Below are positions 17,441 through 27,571 of a stretch of DNA of 64,000 nt, piece by piece. The stretch is from positions 1 through 64,000 of the forward strand of contig CALRPU020000017.1 in NCBI GenBank assembly GCA_943370175.1, given 5' to 3'. The position numbers and the translations under genes were made by a program. The stretch comes from Ideonella_A intermedia_A. GTDB taxonomy: Bacteria; Pseudomonadota; Gammaproteobacteria; Burkholderiales; Burkholderiaceae_C. Under the pieces are notes generated by a model that saw only the letters and a program-made list of their open reading frames with translations, was not told the DNA's origin and did not search any database. The first letter of the stretch is position 1. Each line of letters opens with the position of its first letter.

Positions 17441-17525
17441 CTGGCAACCCCGCTACCGTCGCGCTTTCGCGCCTTAGGCCGGAGGCTTTGCGTCCCTGCC
17501 TTTCGGCAGGTTTGCCCTCGAATGC
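17441..17525 (-). ncRNA. Cyclic-di-GMP-I (GEMM-I) riboswitch
   Basis: Read on the minus strand, the hallmark segments appear in order: AGGGCAAACC (17518-17509), the P2 hairpin TGCC-GAAA-GGCA (17508-17497), GGGACGCAAAGCC (17496-17484) then TCCGGCCTAA, the P3 hairpin with a GAAA loop (17473-17461), and GGTAGCGGGGTTGCC (17457-17443). The GAAA tetraloop and its receptor segments match the known aptamer closely, including the central block seen in Vibrio Vc2. The aptamer ends about 80 nt before the sedolisin ATG, so c-di-GMP probably controls that gene. Direction (on or off) cannot be told. Between 17526 and 17747 I see only an AT-richer stretch (about 17575-17640). Confidence 0.92.
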
Positions 17526-17746
17526 GCGTCCAGCCGGTGCCCAAGGGCATTGCCGGAAGAACGCGCTGCATTCAATAAAGAAACCGACTGTAACAGCAGG
17601 CGGCGGATAAATCAATCATTTCTAACACATATCCATCGAACTCATCCGAGCTCGGGCACGCCAGGGTGGGCACATTGACCCCTCGGCCCGCCGGGTCTGC
17701 CGTGTTCAAGCCCGCCCAGCCGCGCGCCGCCGATGGCGTGCGACCC

Positions 17747-17775
17747 CTTGAAACGTCATTGAACGACCCTATAAT
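17747..17775 (+). promoter_or_regulatory. groESL promoter, sigma32/sigma70 hybrid
   Basis: CTTGAAA (17747-17753) and CCCTATAAT (17767-17775) match the heat-shock sigma32 pattern. TTGAAA and TATAAT, 16 bp apart, also fit sigma70. The predicted start at about 17782 falls at the edge of the CIRCE repeat. Confidence 0.8.
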
Positions 17776-17782
17776 TGATCTG

Positions 17783-17809
17783 CTAGCACTCACCGAGACT
17801 GAGTGCTAA
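17783..17809. promoter_or_regulatory. CIRCE operator (HrcA binding site)
   Basis: CTAGCACTC (17783-17791), 9-bp spacer, GAGTGCTAA (17801-17809). This matches the CIRCE consensus TTAGCACTC-N9-GAGTGCTAA with one mismatch in the left arm. It would let HrcA repress groESL when GroEL is in excess. hrcA is not in the window. Confidence 0.93.
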
Positions 17810-17903
17810 CGGACAAGACGGTGCCTTCGGTGCCGTCAAGCCAAGGTGGTCGCCCCGTGGTGACCACCAACCGTTGCGACCTGAATCATTCCTAGGAGAT
17901 GCC

Positions 17904-18194
17904 ATGAAACTTCGTCCCCTGCACGATCGCGTGATCGTCAAGCGCCTTGAGCAAGAAACCAAGACCGCCTCGGGCATCGTCATCCCCGACAACGCCGCCG
18001 AGAAGCCCGACCAGGGTGAAGTCCTGGCCGTGGGCCCGGGCAAGCGCAACGACAAGGGCGACTTCATCGCCCTGAACTGCAAGGTCGGTGACCGCGTGCT
18101 GTTCGGCAAGTACAGCGGCCAGACCGTCAAGGTCGATGGCGACGAACTGCTGGTGATGCGCGAAGAAGACCTCTTCGCCGTCGTCGAGAAGTAA
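17904..18194 (+). CDS. groES: Co-chaperonin GroES
   Basis: 96 residues starting MKLRPLHDRVIVKRLEQETK. The mobile loop ASGIVIPDNAAEKPDQGEV contacts GroEL. Shine-Dalgarno AGGAG is at 17894-17898. It forms the lid over the GroEL folding chamber. First gene of groES-groEL, 51 nt before groEL. Confidence 0.98.
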   Translation: MKLRPLHDRVIVKRLEQETKTASGIVIPDNAAEKPDQGEVLAVGPGKRNDKGDFIALNCKVGDRVLFGKYSGQTVKVDGDELLVMREEDLFAVVEK

Positions 18195-18245
18195 TTCGCC
18201 GGTCCGCCCGAGCGCAAACCTTTCAAGATTTTCGGAGCATTGAAT

Positions 18246-19895
<1,650 letters not shown>

Positions 19896-19940
19896 TGTCC
19901 GGGGTGCGGCAACGTCCGCACCCGCCCTCGCCGAACCAGA

Positions 19941-19965
19941 AGGCTGCAGCAATGCAGCCTTTTTT
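19941..19965 (+). terminator. Rho-independent terminator of groESL
   Basis: AGGCTGCA-GCAA-TGCAGCCT, an 8-bp perfect stem with a 4-nt loop, followed by a run of six T (19960-19965). It lies 46 nt after the groEL stop. Confidence 0.9.
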
Positions 19966-20057
19966 GTTTTCGGAGAACGCGCCGGCGCGCAGGGGCTGGG
20001 CGCTTGGGCTGAACGCCCGCGGGTCTCGCCTTGTGCAGCGGCCAGCACAATCCGGCC

Positions 20058-22412
20058 ATGCTGCGACCCCGACTTCCCTTTGCTGCCCTGATCGCCTGGT
20101 CCTGCCGACCCGGCTGGGCACTGGCCTGGTGGCTGCTGAGCGCCGTTGCGCTCGCCGCCGACGCGCGCGCTGAACCAGCCACCTTGCCGGGCGCTGGCGC
20201 CTCGGCATCGCCTTTGGCCCCGGACACAGCAGTCGCCAGCCCCCAGCCACGCCGTCCGCGCATTGGCTTGGTGTTGTCCGGCGGAGGCGCGCGGGGCATC
20301 TCACACGTTGGCGTGCTGAAAATTCTGGAGCGCGAGCGCATTCCGGTGGACGTGATCGCCGGCACGTCGATGGGCGCCATCGTCGGCGGGCTGTATGCCA
20401 GCGGCATGACGGCCGACGAATTGCAGGCCGAGTTCCTGAAGATCGGCTGGGACGGCGTGTTTGCAAGCCGCGTGGCACGCCCCGAGCTGTCGCAGCGACG
20501 CAAAGAGGAAGACTTCGACATCTCACCGGTCATCGAGATCGGCATGCGCGACGGCGAGCTGCGCTTGCCGCTGGGCGCCCTGTCCGGCCGCGGCCTGGAA
20601 AGCCTGCTGCGCCGCTACACGCTGCCCGTGCGCAGCGTGCGCAACTTCGACCGCCTGCCCATCCCATTCCGCGCGGTGGCCACGGACATGGAAACTGGCC
20701 GTGAGTTCGTCTTCGATGAAGGCGACCTGGCGCTGGCGCTGCGCTCCAGCATGAGCGTGCCCGGCGTCTTCGCCCCCACCGAGGTCGATGGGCGCATCCT
20801 TGGCGACGGTGGTCTGGTCAACAACCTGCCAGTCGACGTCGCCCGCGCGATGGGCGCCGAGGTGATCATCGCCGTCAACATCGGCACACCCCTGGGCAAG
20901 CGCGAGACGCTCAGCTCGGTCACCGGCCTGACGAGCCAGATGATCAACATCCTCACCGAGCAGAACGTGCAGCGCAGCCTCGCCAGCCTGGGCGCCAAAG
21001 ACGTGCTGCTGCTGCCACAGCTGGGGCCGCTGACCGCGGGTGACTTTGGCAAGACACAGGCCCTGATCGAGGTCGGTGAAGCCGGCGCGACAGACCGCCT
21101 GGACGACCTGCGCGCACTCGCCATGAGCGCCCCAGACTACCAGCGCTGGCGCGCCGCTCACGCCCGCAGCGCACCGCCCGAGGCAACGATCGCCTTCATC
21201 CGGTTCGAGGGCAGCACGTTGACCCAACCCAAGCGGCTGGCATCGCAACTGGAGTCGGCGGTGGGCGAGCCCTTCGACCCGGCGCGGGCCGAGCGCGACG
21301 CCCGACAGCTGGCGGCCAGTGGCGATTACACCCGGGCCGACTACCTGCTGGTGACCGAGCCGGGCGGCACGGGCCTGGTCTTCGACTTGGAGGACAAACC
21401 GTGGGGACCGAACTACTTCCGCATCGGGCTGGACCTGTCAACGGACTTCAAGGGCGGCGGGGGCTTCAACGTGAAGGTCAGCCACAACCGCCACTGGCTG
21501 CATGCCAACGGCAGCGAGTGGCGCAACCAATTCCAGCTGGGCAAGGTGCCGCGCTGGTTTTCCGAGGTGTACCACCCGCTGAACTGGTCGCCCGCGATCG
21601 GCGACGACTGGTTCATCGCGAGCTATGTCGACATCGAGCGGCGCGACGTGGACGTCTACAACAACGCCGACAGCCAGTTGCAAGGGCGCTTTTCGCTGCG
21701 CACCGGACGCGTCGGTGTGGACTTGGGCCAGCCCTGGCGCCGCTTGGGCGAACTGCGGATCGGCGTGGTGCACACGCGCCTGGGCGCCGACCCTGTCGTG
21801 CTGAGCAGCGCCTACGTCGGGCCGCGCGGCAAGGTGCGCGCGATCGAGTCCGGCGTGCGGGTCGGACTGGTGGTCGACCAGCTCGACTATGTGAACTTTC
21901 CGCAGCGCGGCTACCGCTTCGACAGCGAGGTGGTTGCGGGGTCACTGGACGTCAGCTCGGGGGCGGGACGCGCCGATCAGCGCTTCACCCGCGTTGATGC
22001 GCAGGCCACCGGTGTGCTGTCCCACGGCGCGCACACCGCCAACGTGGCCGTGCGGGTGCAGCACGTCGACCGCCCGCTGTTGGCGGGGCTGGGTCGGTTC
22101 AGCCTGGGCGGCTTCCATCAGATGTCGGGCTACCAACCCGGGCAAATCGAGGGCAACACCTTGGTCTTCGGCCGCCTCACTTACTACCACCGGATGGTGG
22201 CGTCGCCGTTGCTGACGCGCGGCTTCTTCGTGGGCGGCACGCTCGAAGCCGGCAATGCGTGGTCGCGTGCCAGCCAAGCGAGCCTGGGCGACTTGCGTCA
22301 AGGCATGAGCGTCTTCGTGGGCGCCGACACCGGGCTCGGGCCGCTGTATTTCGGCCTGACCCATGCGCCCGGGGGATCGACCGGCGCCTACTTGTTCATC
22401 GGCCGGCCCTGA
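20058..22412 (+). CDS. Patatin-like phospholipase with POTRA and outer-membrane barrel (PlpD/type Vd-like)
   Basis: 784 residues. Signal peptide of about 39 residues (ALAWWLLSAVALAADARA). Patatin domain about 70-330: oxyanion GLVLSGGGARGISHVG, nucleophile GTSMG (Ser near residue 104) and the DGGLVNNLPVD catalytic Asp. It is followed by a POTRA-like segment (ATIAFIRFEGSTLTQPKRLA) and about 400 residues with alternating beta-strand pattern ending ...STGAYLFIGRP, the last strand. This is the architecture of PlpD, a type Vd secreted lipase. ATG 20058 gives the signal peptide. Gene stands alone after the groESL terminator. Confidence 0.88.
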   Translation: MLRPRLPFAALIAWSCRPGWALAWWLLSAVALAADARAEPATLPGAGASASPLAPDTAVASPQPRRPRIGLVLSGGGARGISHVGVLKILERERIPVDVIAGTSMGAIVGGLYASGMTADELQAEFLKIGWDGVFASRVARPELSQRRKEEDFDISPVIEIGMRDGELRLPLGALSGRGLESLLRRYTLPVRSVRNFDRLPIPFRAVATDMETGREFVFDEGDLALALRSSMSVPGVFAPTEVDGRILGDGGLVNNLPVDVARAMGAEVIIAVNIGTPLGKRETLSSVTGLTSQMINILTEQNVQRSLASLGAKDVLLLPQLGPLTAGDFGKTQALIEVGEAGATDRLDDLRALAMSAPDYQRWRAAHARSAPPEATIAFIRFEGSTLTQPKRLASQLESAVGEPFDPARAERDARQLAASGDYTRADYLLVTEPGGTGLVFDLEDKPWGPNYFRIGLDLSTDFKGGGGFNVKVSHNRHWLHANGSEWRNQFQLGKVPRWFSEVYHPLNWSPAIGDDWFIASYVDIERRDVDVYNNADSQLQGRFSLRTGRVGVDLGQPWRRLGELRIGVVHTRLGADPVVLSSAYVGPRGKVRAIESGVRVGLVVDQLDYVNFPQRGYRFDSEVVAGSLDVSSGAGRADQRFTRVDAQATGVLSHGAHTANVAVRVQHVDRPLLAGLGRFSLGGFHQMSGYQPGQIEGNTLVFGRLTYYHRMVASPLLTRGFFVGGTLEAGNAWSRASQASLGDLRQGMSVFVGADTGLGPLYFGLTHAPGGSTGAYLFIGRP

Positions 22413-22424
22413 GACGCCAGCGCC

Positions 22425-23324
22425 TCAGCCAACTGCCCACGACGCGATGTGCTCGGCCACCCAGGCCGGCTGCTCGTGGATGACCCAATGGCTGGCGCCG
22501 GGCAGGCGCACCAGGTCCATGTCTGGCACGTAGGCCGCCAGGCCGTCGAGCAGTGTCGGCAGCAGGGCCAGGTCGGCCTCGCCCCACAGCACGCGCGTGG
22601 GCAGCCGCACGGTGACGGCTTCAGCGGGCAGGCTCAAGGCCATCACGGGGTCGTCCGCACCGGCGGGGGGCCGCAGTGGCGACGCGCGGTAGTAATTCAA
22701 GGCGCCTTGCAGGCCTTGGGACCAGACCGCGCGGTATTGGGCGCGCACCTCATCGGTCAACCAACCGCCCCCAGGATGCTGCGCATCGACCGCGCCCATG
22801 TTGGTGAACAGGCGCCACAGCCGGGCAAAGTCGTTCTCCGACAGCAGCGCCTCGGCATCGGGGCGGACGAGGAAGTTCATGTAGGCACTGGCCGCCTGCT
22901 GCGCCGGGCTGTGCTGCAACTCGCGAAGGAAGGTCGCCGGGTGCGGTGAGTTGACGATGACCAGCCGCTGCAGCGCGTCGCGCTGCTGTGCGGCGAGGTT
23001 CCATGCGATGGCGCCACCCCAGTCGTGGGCGACCACTGCGCGCGCCTGCCCGCCCAGCTGCGCGATCAGCGCCACGATGTCCTGGACCAGGTGCTTCGGG
23101 CGGTAGGCCTCCACGGCGGCGGGCGCGCTGGAGCCCCCATACCCGCGGAGGTTGGGCGCCACGCAGCGAAAGCGGTCCGCCAGCCGGGTCATGACCTCGT
23201 CCCAGACAAACGCTGCCTCGGGGAAGCCATGCAGCATCACCAGCAGCGGGGCGCCACGCGATCCGGCCGCGCGACAGCGCAGCGTGATGCCCTGCGGCAG
23301 GTCGATGTCAAACTGCTCGATCAT
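22425..23324 (-). CDS. Alpha/beta hydrolase, epoxide-hydrolase-like
   Basis: 299 residues. Oxyanion motif MLHGFPEAAFVWDEV, nucleophile elbow AVVAHDWGGAIAWN with Asp rather than Ser, and terminal His in LPGASHWVIHEQP. The Asp nucleophile and HGFP motif point to epoxide hydrolase or haloalkane dehalogenase rather than a lipase. Substrate unknown. Its ATG overlaps the engB stop (ATGA), so it is co-translated with that GTPase. Convergent with the patatin gene. Confidence 0.85.
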   Translation of the reverse strand: MIEQFDIDLPQGITLRCRAAGSRGAPLLVMLHGFPEAAFVWDEVMTRLADRFRCVAPNLRGYGGSSAPAAVEAYRPKHLVQDIVALIAQLGGQARAVVAHDWGGAIAWNLAAQQRDALQRLVIVNSPHPATFLRELQHSPAQQAASAYMNFLVRPDAEALLSENDFARLWRLFTNMGAVDAQHPGGGWLTDEVRAQYRAVWSQGLQGALNYYRASPLRPPAGADDPVMALSLPAEAVTVRLPTRVLWGEADLALLPTLLDGLAAYVPDMDLVRLPGASHWVIHEQPAWVAEHIASWAVG

Positions 23325-24094
23325 TCGGCCGCCTCGGGCGCCATGGGCTCGGGTGCGAGCGTCTCGGACCCGGGCTCGGCACCAACCGCCGGGGTGGCAT
23401 GCACCCAGGCATGCAACGCCGACGCAGCGTCGCCAACGCCCTGCCGCTTCAGCGCGGAAAACAAGGAAACGGCCACGTCGGCCTCGTCGGTGGCGAGTTC
23501 GCCCAGCACGCCGTGGGCGGCCTTCAACGCCAGCGCGGCCTCGCGCTGGTTCAGCTTGTCCGCCTTGGTCAGCAACACCAGCAGCTTCACCGCCCCGTTG
23601 GCCAGCCGCGGGGCGACAAAGCTCAGCAGCTGTCGATCGAGGTCGGTGAAGCCATGCCGCGAGTCCACCATCAGTACCACGCCGCTGAGGCTGCGACGCA
23701 CCGACAGGTAGTCGGCCATCACCTGCTGCCAGCGCAGCTTCGCGCCACGGGCCACGGCCGCGTAGCCGTAGCCCGGGAGGTCGGCGAAGAGCGTGTCCGG
23801 CGCGGCCTTGGGGCCGAGTTCGAAGAGGTTGATGTGCTGGGTGCGCCCCGGCGTCTTTGACGCGAACGCGAGGCGGCCTTGCTGCGTCAGCGTGTTGATG
23901 GCGGTGCTTTTGCCGGCGTTGGATCGGCCCACAAAGGCGATCTCGGGCAACTCGGTGATGGGCAATTGGTCCAGTTGGCTGGCCGTGGTAAGGAAGCGCG
24001 CGGTGTGGGCCCAGGCAAGCGCCCGCTTGTGAGCGTCGACCAACAGGTTGGTGGCGGCCGGGGTGTAACGCACGGGGGTCGGATGGGGCTTCAT
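23321..24094 (-). CDS. engB: Ribosome biogenesis GTPase EngB (YihA/YsxC)
   Basis: 257 residues of the TrmE-Era-like GTPase family. G1 FVGRSNAGKSTAIN, G2 region KTPGRTQHIN, G3 DLPGYG, G4 LLTKADKLN, G5-like SLFSALKRQG. It is needed for 50S maturation. The C-terminal 30 residues (EPGSETLAPEPMAPEAAE) are acidic and low in complexity. Divergent from cytochrome c4. Confidence 0.95.
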   Translation of the reverse strand: MKPHPTPVRYTPAATNLLVDAHKRALAWAHTARFLTTASQLDQLPITELPEIAFVGRSNAGKSTAINTLTQQGRLAFASKTPGRTQHINLFELGPKAAPDTLFADLPGYGYAAVARGAKLRWQQVMADYLSVRRSLSGVVLMVDSRHGFTDLDRQLLSFVAPRLANGAVKLLVLLTKADKLNQREAALALKAAHGVLGELATDEADVAVSLFSALKRQGVGDAASALHAWVHATPAVGAEPGSETLAPEPMAPEAAE

Positions 24095-24227
24095 GGCTGG
24101 CCTGCAGGTTGTTCAACACCACGGCAAGCACCGACTCCTCGGCGCCCTGACAATCCACGGCTGGCAGACATTGTAAAATCTCCGGGTTTGCCCTTTAGCC
24201 TCTGTAGTCACCGTCCATCTACCGGCC

Positions 24228-24926
24228 ATGTCCATGAAGTTCAACGATTGCCTGCTGCCGTCCCGCTTGCTGTCTTCCCGCACCCATGCTGGCGGGAAGC
24301 GCCTGTCCGTTGCCCAGCACGCAGCCGCGGCTGTGCTGATCGGCCTGGCGTCGGTGGCATCGGCCAACGACGCCAAGCCTGCCGCCAAGCCGGACCTGGC
24401 CAAAGGAGAAGCCACCGCAACCGCCGTGTGCGGCGCCTGTCACACGCACGACGGCTCGCGCGGCGTTGCCGCCAACCCCATCCTGCAGGGCCAGCACCCC
24501 GAGTACCTGGTCAAACAGCTGATCGAATTCAAGTCCGGCAAGCGGGAGAACGCGATCATGAAAGGCTTCGCTTCCACCTTGAGCGAAGACGACATGAAAA
24601 ACGTCTCGGCCTACTACGCCAGCAAGAAGGCCAAGCCGGGCTTTGCCACCGACAAGACGCTCGTGGCCCTGGGTGAAAAGATCTACCGCGGTGGCATCGC
24701 CGACCGCAGCATCCCGGCCTGCTCTGGCTGCCACAGCCCGAGCGGCGCTGGCATTCCCGCGCAAAACCCCCGTCTGGCAGGCCAGCACGCCGACTACACG
24801 GCCGCCCAGCTGACCTCCTTCCGGGAAGGCATCCGCAAGAACAACGTGCAGATGTCGGGCGTCGCCGCGAAGCTGAACGACCGCGAGATCAAGGCCCTGG
24901 CCGACTACATCGCCGGCCTGAAATGA
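24228..24926 (+). CDS. Cytochrome c4 (dihaem, periplasmic)
   Basis: 232 residues. Signal peptide about 1-46 (VAQHAAAAVLIGLASVASAND). Two haem-binding motifs, CGACH and CSGCH, about 100 residues apart, each with a downstream Met ligand candidate (NAIMKGFA, NVQMSGVA). It carries electrons between the bc1 complex and terminal oxidases. A TAAAAT box at 24174-24179 may be its -10, though no good -35 is present. Pairing with divergent engB is conserved in proteobacteria. Confidence 0.93.
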   Translation: MSMKFNDCLLPSRLLSSRTHAGGKRLSVAQHAAAAVLIGLASVASANDAKPAAKPDLAKGEATATAVCGACHTHDGSRGVAANPILQGQHPEYLVKQLIEFKSGKRENAIMKGFASTLSEDDMKNVSAYYASKKAKPGFATDKTLVALGEKIYRGGIADRSIPACSGCHSPSGAGIPAQNPRLAGQHADYTAAQLTSFREGIRKNNVQMSGVAAKLNDREIKALADYIAGLK

Positions 24927-25039
24927 GATGACGGGCGCCACCAAGCGCCCGTCGACGGTCTAAATCCACCGTCTTTTCCGGCCCCGCGGACCGCGGGGTG
25001 GGCCGTATAGTCGATGTCACCTCGTCTGCTCAGCCCACC

Positions 25040-25366
25040 ATGCCCTACCTCATCCGCAATGCCGACGGGCTCATTGAGAGCCTGCATCGCCAGCCCAGCG
25101 CCGAGGCCAGCGAGTTCCTCGACGACAAGCACCCGGAGGTGCAGGCCTTTGTGGGCGGCGATGGCACCGACTTCAGCCGGCTCGATGCCGACTTCGTGCG
25201 GGTGATCGAAGACCTTGTCGACGTCCTGCTCGCCAAGAACGTGTTGAATATCACCGACCTGCCGGCCGAAGCCCAAGCCAAGCTGTTTGCCCGCAAGAGC
25301 TTCCGCGAAAAGGCGGTCAAGAACTCCCTGCGCTTGTTCGAGTCGGACTTTGGCGACGTGATCTGA
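25040..25366 (+). CDS. Small conserved protein of unknown function
   Basis: 108 residues from ATG 25040 (MPYLIRNADGLIESLH). Acidic, with a helical middle (DADFVRVIEDLVDVLLAKNV) and NITDLPAEAQAKLFARKSF. No signal peptide or metal site is visible. I recall homologues in Burkholderiales annotated 'tryptophan synthase subunit beta like protein', but no TrpB motifs (PLP lysine, Gly loop) are present, so that name carries no function. Lies between cytochrome c4 and msrP. Confidence 0.75.
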   Translation: MPYLIRNADGLIESLHRQPSAEASEFLDDKHPEVQAFVGGDGTDFSRLDADFVRVIEDLVDVLLAKNVLNITDLPAEAQAKLFARKSFREKAVKNSLRLFESDFGDVI

Positions 25367-25465
25367 CCGGCCACTGCACCCGGCGGGTCGCGCCTTGACC
25401 GCCGGACGATCGCCGTAAGAATGCGCTGGTCCGGACGACCTTCCCTCCATCTGTCCGAAAGCGCC

Positions 25466-26464
25466 ATGCACTACCACCCCGACCGCGGTCACCAGCACCG
25501 CATCCCGTCCGAGATCACGCCGAAATCGCTGTTCGACCAGCGCCGCGCCTACCTGCAGGCCCTGGCCGCCGGCAGCGCCGGGGCGGTGCTGGCCACTTGG
25601 GCGGCCCGCGATGCCCGCGCTCAGGTGGCCACCGCGCGCCCCAACAAACTGGCCGCGCTGCCCGCCACCCGCAGCACGCTGTCGGGTGCCAACACCATGG
25701 AAAAGGCGACTGCCTACCAGGACGTCAGCACCTACAACAACTTCTACGAGTTCGGCACCGACAAGGCCGACCCAGCCAAGAACGCCCACACCTTGAAGAC
25801 GCGACCGTGGACCGTCGCGGTGGAGGGCGAGGTCCGCAAGCCCAAGGTCTTCGACCTGGACGAACTGCTCAAGCTCGCGCCGCAGGAAGAACGCATCTAC
25901 CGCTTGCGCTGCGTGGAAGGCTGGTCGATGGTGGTGCCATGGGTGGGCTACTCGCTGGCTGAACTCATCAAGCGGGTGGAGCCCACCGGCAACGCCAAGT
26001 ACGTCGAATTCCTCACCCAGGCGGACCCGAAGACCATGCCCTTCCTGGGATCCCGCGTGCTCGAGTGGCCTTATGTGGAAGGCTTGCGCATGGACGAGGC
26101 GATGCACCCGCTGACGCTGCTGACCTTCGGCTTGTACGGTGAGGTGCTGCCCAATCAGAACGGTGCACCGCTGCGCCTGTCGGTGCCCTGGAAGTACGGC
26201 TTCAAGAGCGGCAAGTCGATCGTGAAGATCCGCTTCACGGACAAGGAACCGCGCACCAGCTGGAACAAGGCAGCGCCCCAGGAATACGGCTTCTATTCCA
26301 ATGTGAACCCGACGGTGGACCACCCCCGCTGGAGCCAGGCGACCGAACGCCGCATCGGTGAGGACGGTCTGTTCCAGAAGAAGCGCCCGACGCTGATGTT
26401 CAACGGCTACGAGTCCCAGGTGGGCCAGCTGTACGCTGGCATGGACTTGAAGAAGTTCTTCTGA
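25466..26464 (+). CDS. msrP: Protein-methionine-sulfoxide reductase catalytic subunit MsrP
   Basis: 332 residues. A Tat-like signal (RRAYLQALAAG) directs the folded molybdopterin enzyme to the periplasm. The Mo-ligand Cys is in YRLRCVEGWSMVVPW, and the C-terminal half has KYGFKSGKSIVKIRF. MsrP repairs oxidised methionines in envelope proteins. ATG 25466 is used, as it starts the conserved N-terminus (IPSEITPKSLFDQRR). The next codon after its stop is the GTG of msrQ. Confidence 0.96.
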   Translation: MHYHPDRGHQHRIPSEITPKSLFDQRRAYLQALAAGSAGAVLATWAARDARAQVATARPNKLAALPATRSTLSGANTMEKATAYQDVSTYNNFYEFGTDKADPAKNAHTLKTRPWTVAVEGEVRKPKVFDLDELLKLAPQEERIYRLRCVEGWSMVVPWVGYSLAELIKRVEPTGNAKYVEFLTQADPKTMPFLGSRVLEWPYVEGLRMDEAMHPLTLLTFGLYGEVLPNQNGAPLRLSVPWKYGFKSGKSIVKIRFTDKEPRTSWNKAAPQEYGFYSNVNPTVDHPRWSQATERRIGEDGLFQKKRPTLMFNGYESQVGQLYAGMDLKKFF

Positions 26465-27166
26465 GTGGTCAACGACCTGAGCCCCGTGATGCCAGGGCCG
26501 TCCGCCTCGCATGCCGCCCCGACCAGCGTGGCGCGGCGCGTGTCCGGCTGGCTGATGAAGCCGGTGGCCAAGGTGGTGCTGTTCGCGTTGTGCCTGACGC
26601 CATTCGCGTGGTTGTTCTACGGCGCGTTGGCTTCCACCCTGGGCGCCAACCCGGCCGAGACCCTGATTCGCAGCACCGGTGACTGGACGCTGCGCCTGTT
26701 GTGCGTGACCTTGATGGTGACGCCGCTCCGGGTTGAAACGGGTGTGGCCGCGCTGGCGCGGTTTCGGCGCCTGTTCGGGCTGTTCACCTTCTTCTACGCG
26801 AGCCTGCACTTCCTGAGCTATGGCTGGCTCGACAAAGGATTGGACCTGGCCGACATCGCCCGCGACATCGTCAAGCGCCCCTTCATCCTCGTGGGGTCGC
26901 TCGCGCTGCTGCTGATGGTGCCGATGGCGGCCACCTCGTTCAACCGCGCGATCAAGGCGCTGGGTGCAAAGCGCTGGCAGACCTTGCACAAGGCGGTTCA
27001 CGCCGTGGCGCTGCTGGGCCTTCTTCACTTCTTCTGGATGCGCTCGGCGAAGAACAACTTCAATGAGGTTGCCGTCTACGCCGTGGTGATCGCGGTGCTG
27101 CTGGGTTGGCGAGTGCACGATGCCTGGCGCAAGCGGCGGACCAGCGCCACCACGCAGGCCACCTGA
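26465..27166 (+). CDS. msrQ: MsrQ haem-binding membrane subunit
   Basis: 233 residues with about six membrane spans (VVLFALCLTPFAWLFYG, FRRLFGLFTFFYASLHFLSY, FILVGSLALLLMVPMAATS, LHKAVHAVALLGLLHFFW). Histidines in these helices are the likely haem ligands. It passes electrons from the quinone pool to MsrP. GTG 26465 directly follows the msrP stop; ATG 26489 is an alternative. Confidence 0.95.
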   Translation: MVNDLSPVMPGPSASHAAPTSVARRVSGWLMKPVAKVVLFALCLTPFAWLFYGALASTLGANPAETLIRSTGDWTLRLLCVTLMVTPLRVETGVAALARFRRLFGLFTFFYASLHFLSYGWLDKGLDLADIARDIVKRPFILVGSLALLLMVPMAATSFNRAIKALGAKRWQTLHKAVHAVALLGLLHFFWMRSAKNNFNEVAVYAVVIAVLLGWRVHDAWRKRRTSATTQAT

Positions 27167-27208
27167 GGCCTGCTGGGCGAGCGCGCGCGTTTCGCGCATC
27201 ATGGCGGC

Positions 27209-27571
27209 ATGCTTGAGGCCCTGACGCTGCTGCTGAGTTTTCAACTGTTCGGAGAGGCGCTGACCTACCTGATCGGCTGGCCACTGCCCGGGCCCGTCGT
27301 CGGCATGGCCGCCCTTTTCCTGGCGTGGCCTCACCTTGGCCGCGCACGCGCGGCCGTCGAATCCTTGAGCAGCGGCTTGCTCAGCCACCTGGGTCTGATG
27401 TTCGTGCCGGCCGGCGTCGGCGTGATGCTGCACCTGGGGGTGCTGCGCGAGTGGTGGCTGCCGCTGCTGTTGGCGCTGGTGGTCAGCACCGCGTTGACCA
27501 TTGGCCTGGCCGCCTGGCTGTTTGCTCGGCTGCGTCGCTCGGCCACCGAACGCGCGATGAAGGTGCGATGA
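27209..27571 (+). CDS. CidA/LrgA family holin-like membrane protein
   Basis: 120 residues, four hydrophobic segments. The family block LIGWPLPGPVVGMAALFLAW and the HLGLMFVPAGVGVM stretch identify CidA/LrgA. Its stop overlaps the next gene's start (ATGA), forming the standard LrgA-LrgB pair. Such pairs are linked to murein hydrolase control in Staphylococcus and to export of small metabolites in other bacteria; which applies here is not known. Confidence 0.92.
   Translation: MLEALTLLLSFQLFGEALTYLIGWPLPGPVVGMAALFLAWPHLGRARAAVESLSSGLLSHLGLMFVPAGVGVMLHLGVLREWWLPLLLALVVSTALTIGLAAWLFARLRRSATERAMKVR

Noticed and set aside
17526..17740. Promoter for the riboswitch transcript in the AT-richer stretch
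   Set aside because: Several weak -35/-10 pairings exist (for example TTGATT with TTACAG), but none is good enough to report.
24905..27433. Open frame of about 840 codons opposite msrPQ
   Set aside because: Shadow of msrP, msrQ and neighbours, with His/Gln/Arg-rich nonsense.
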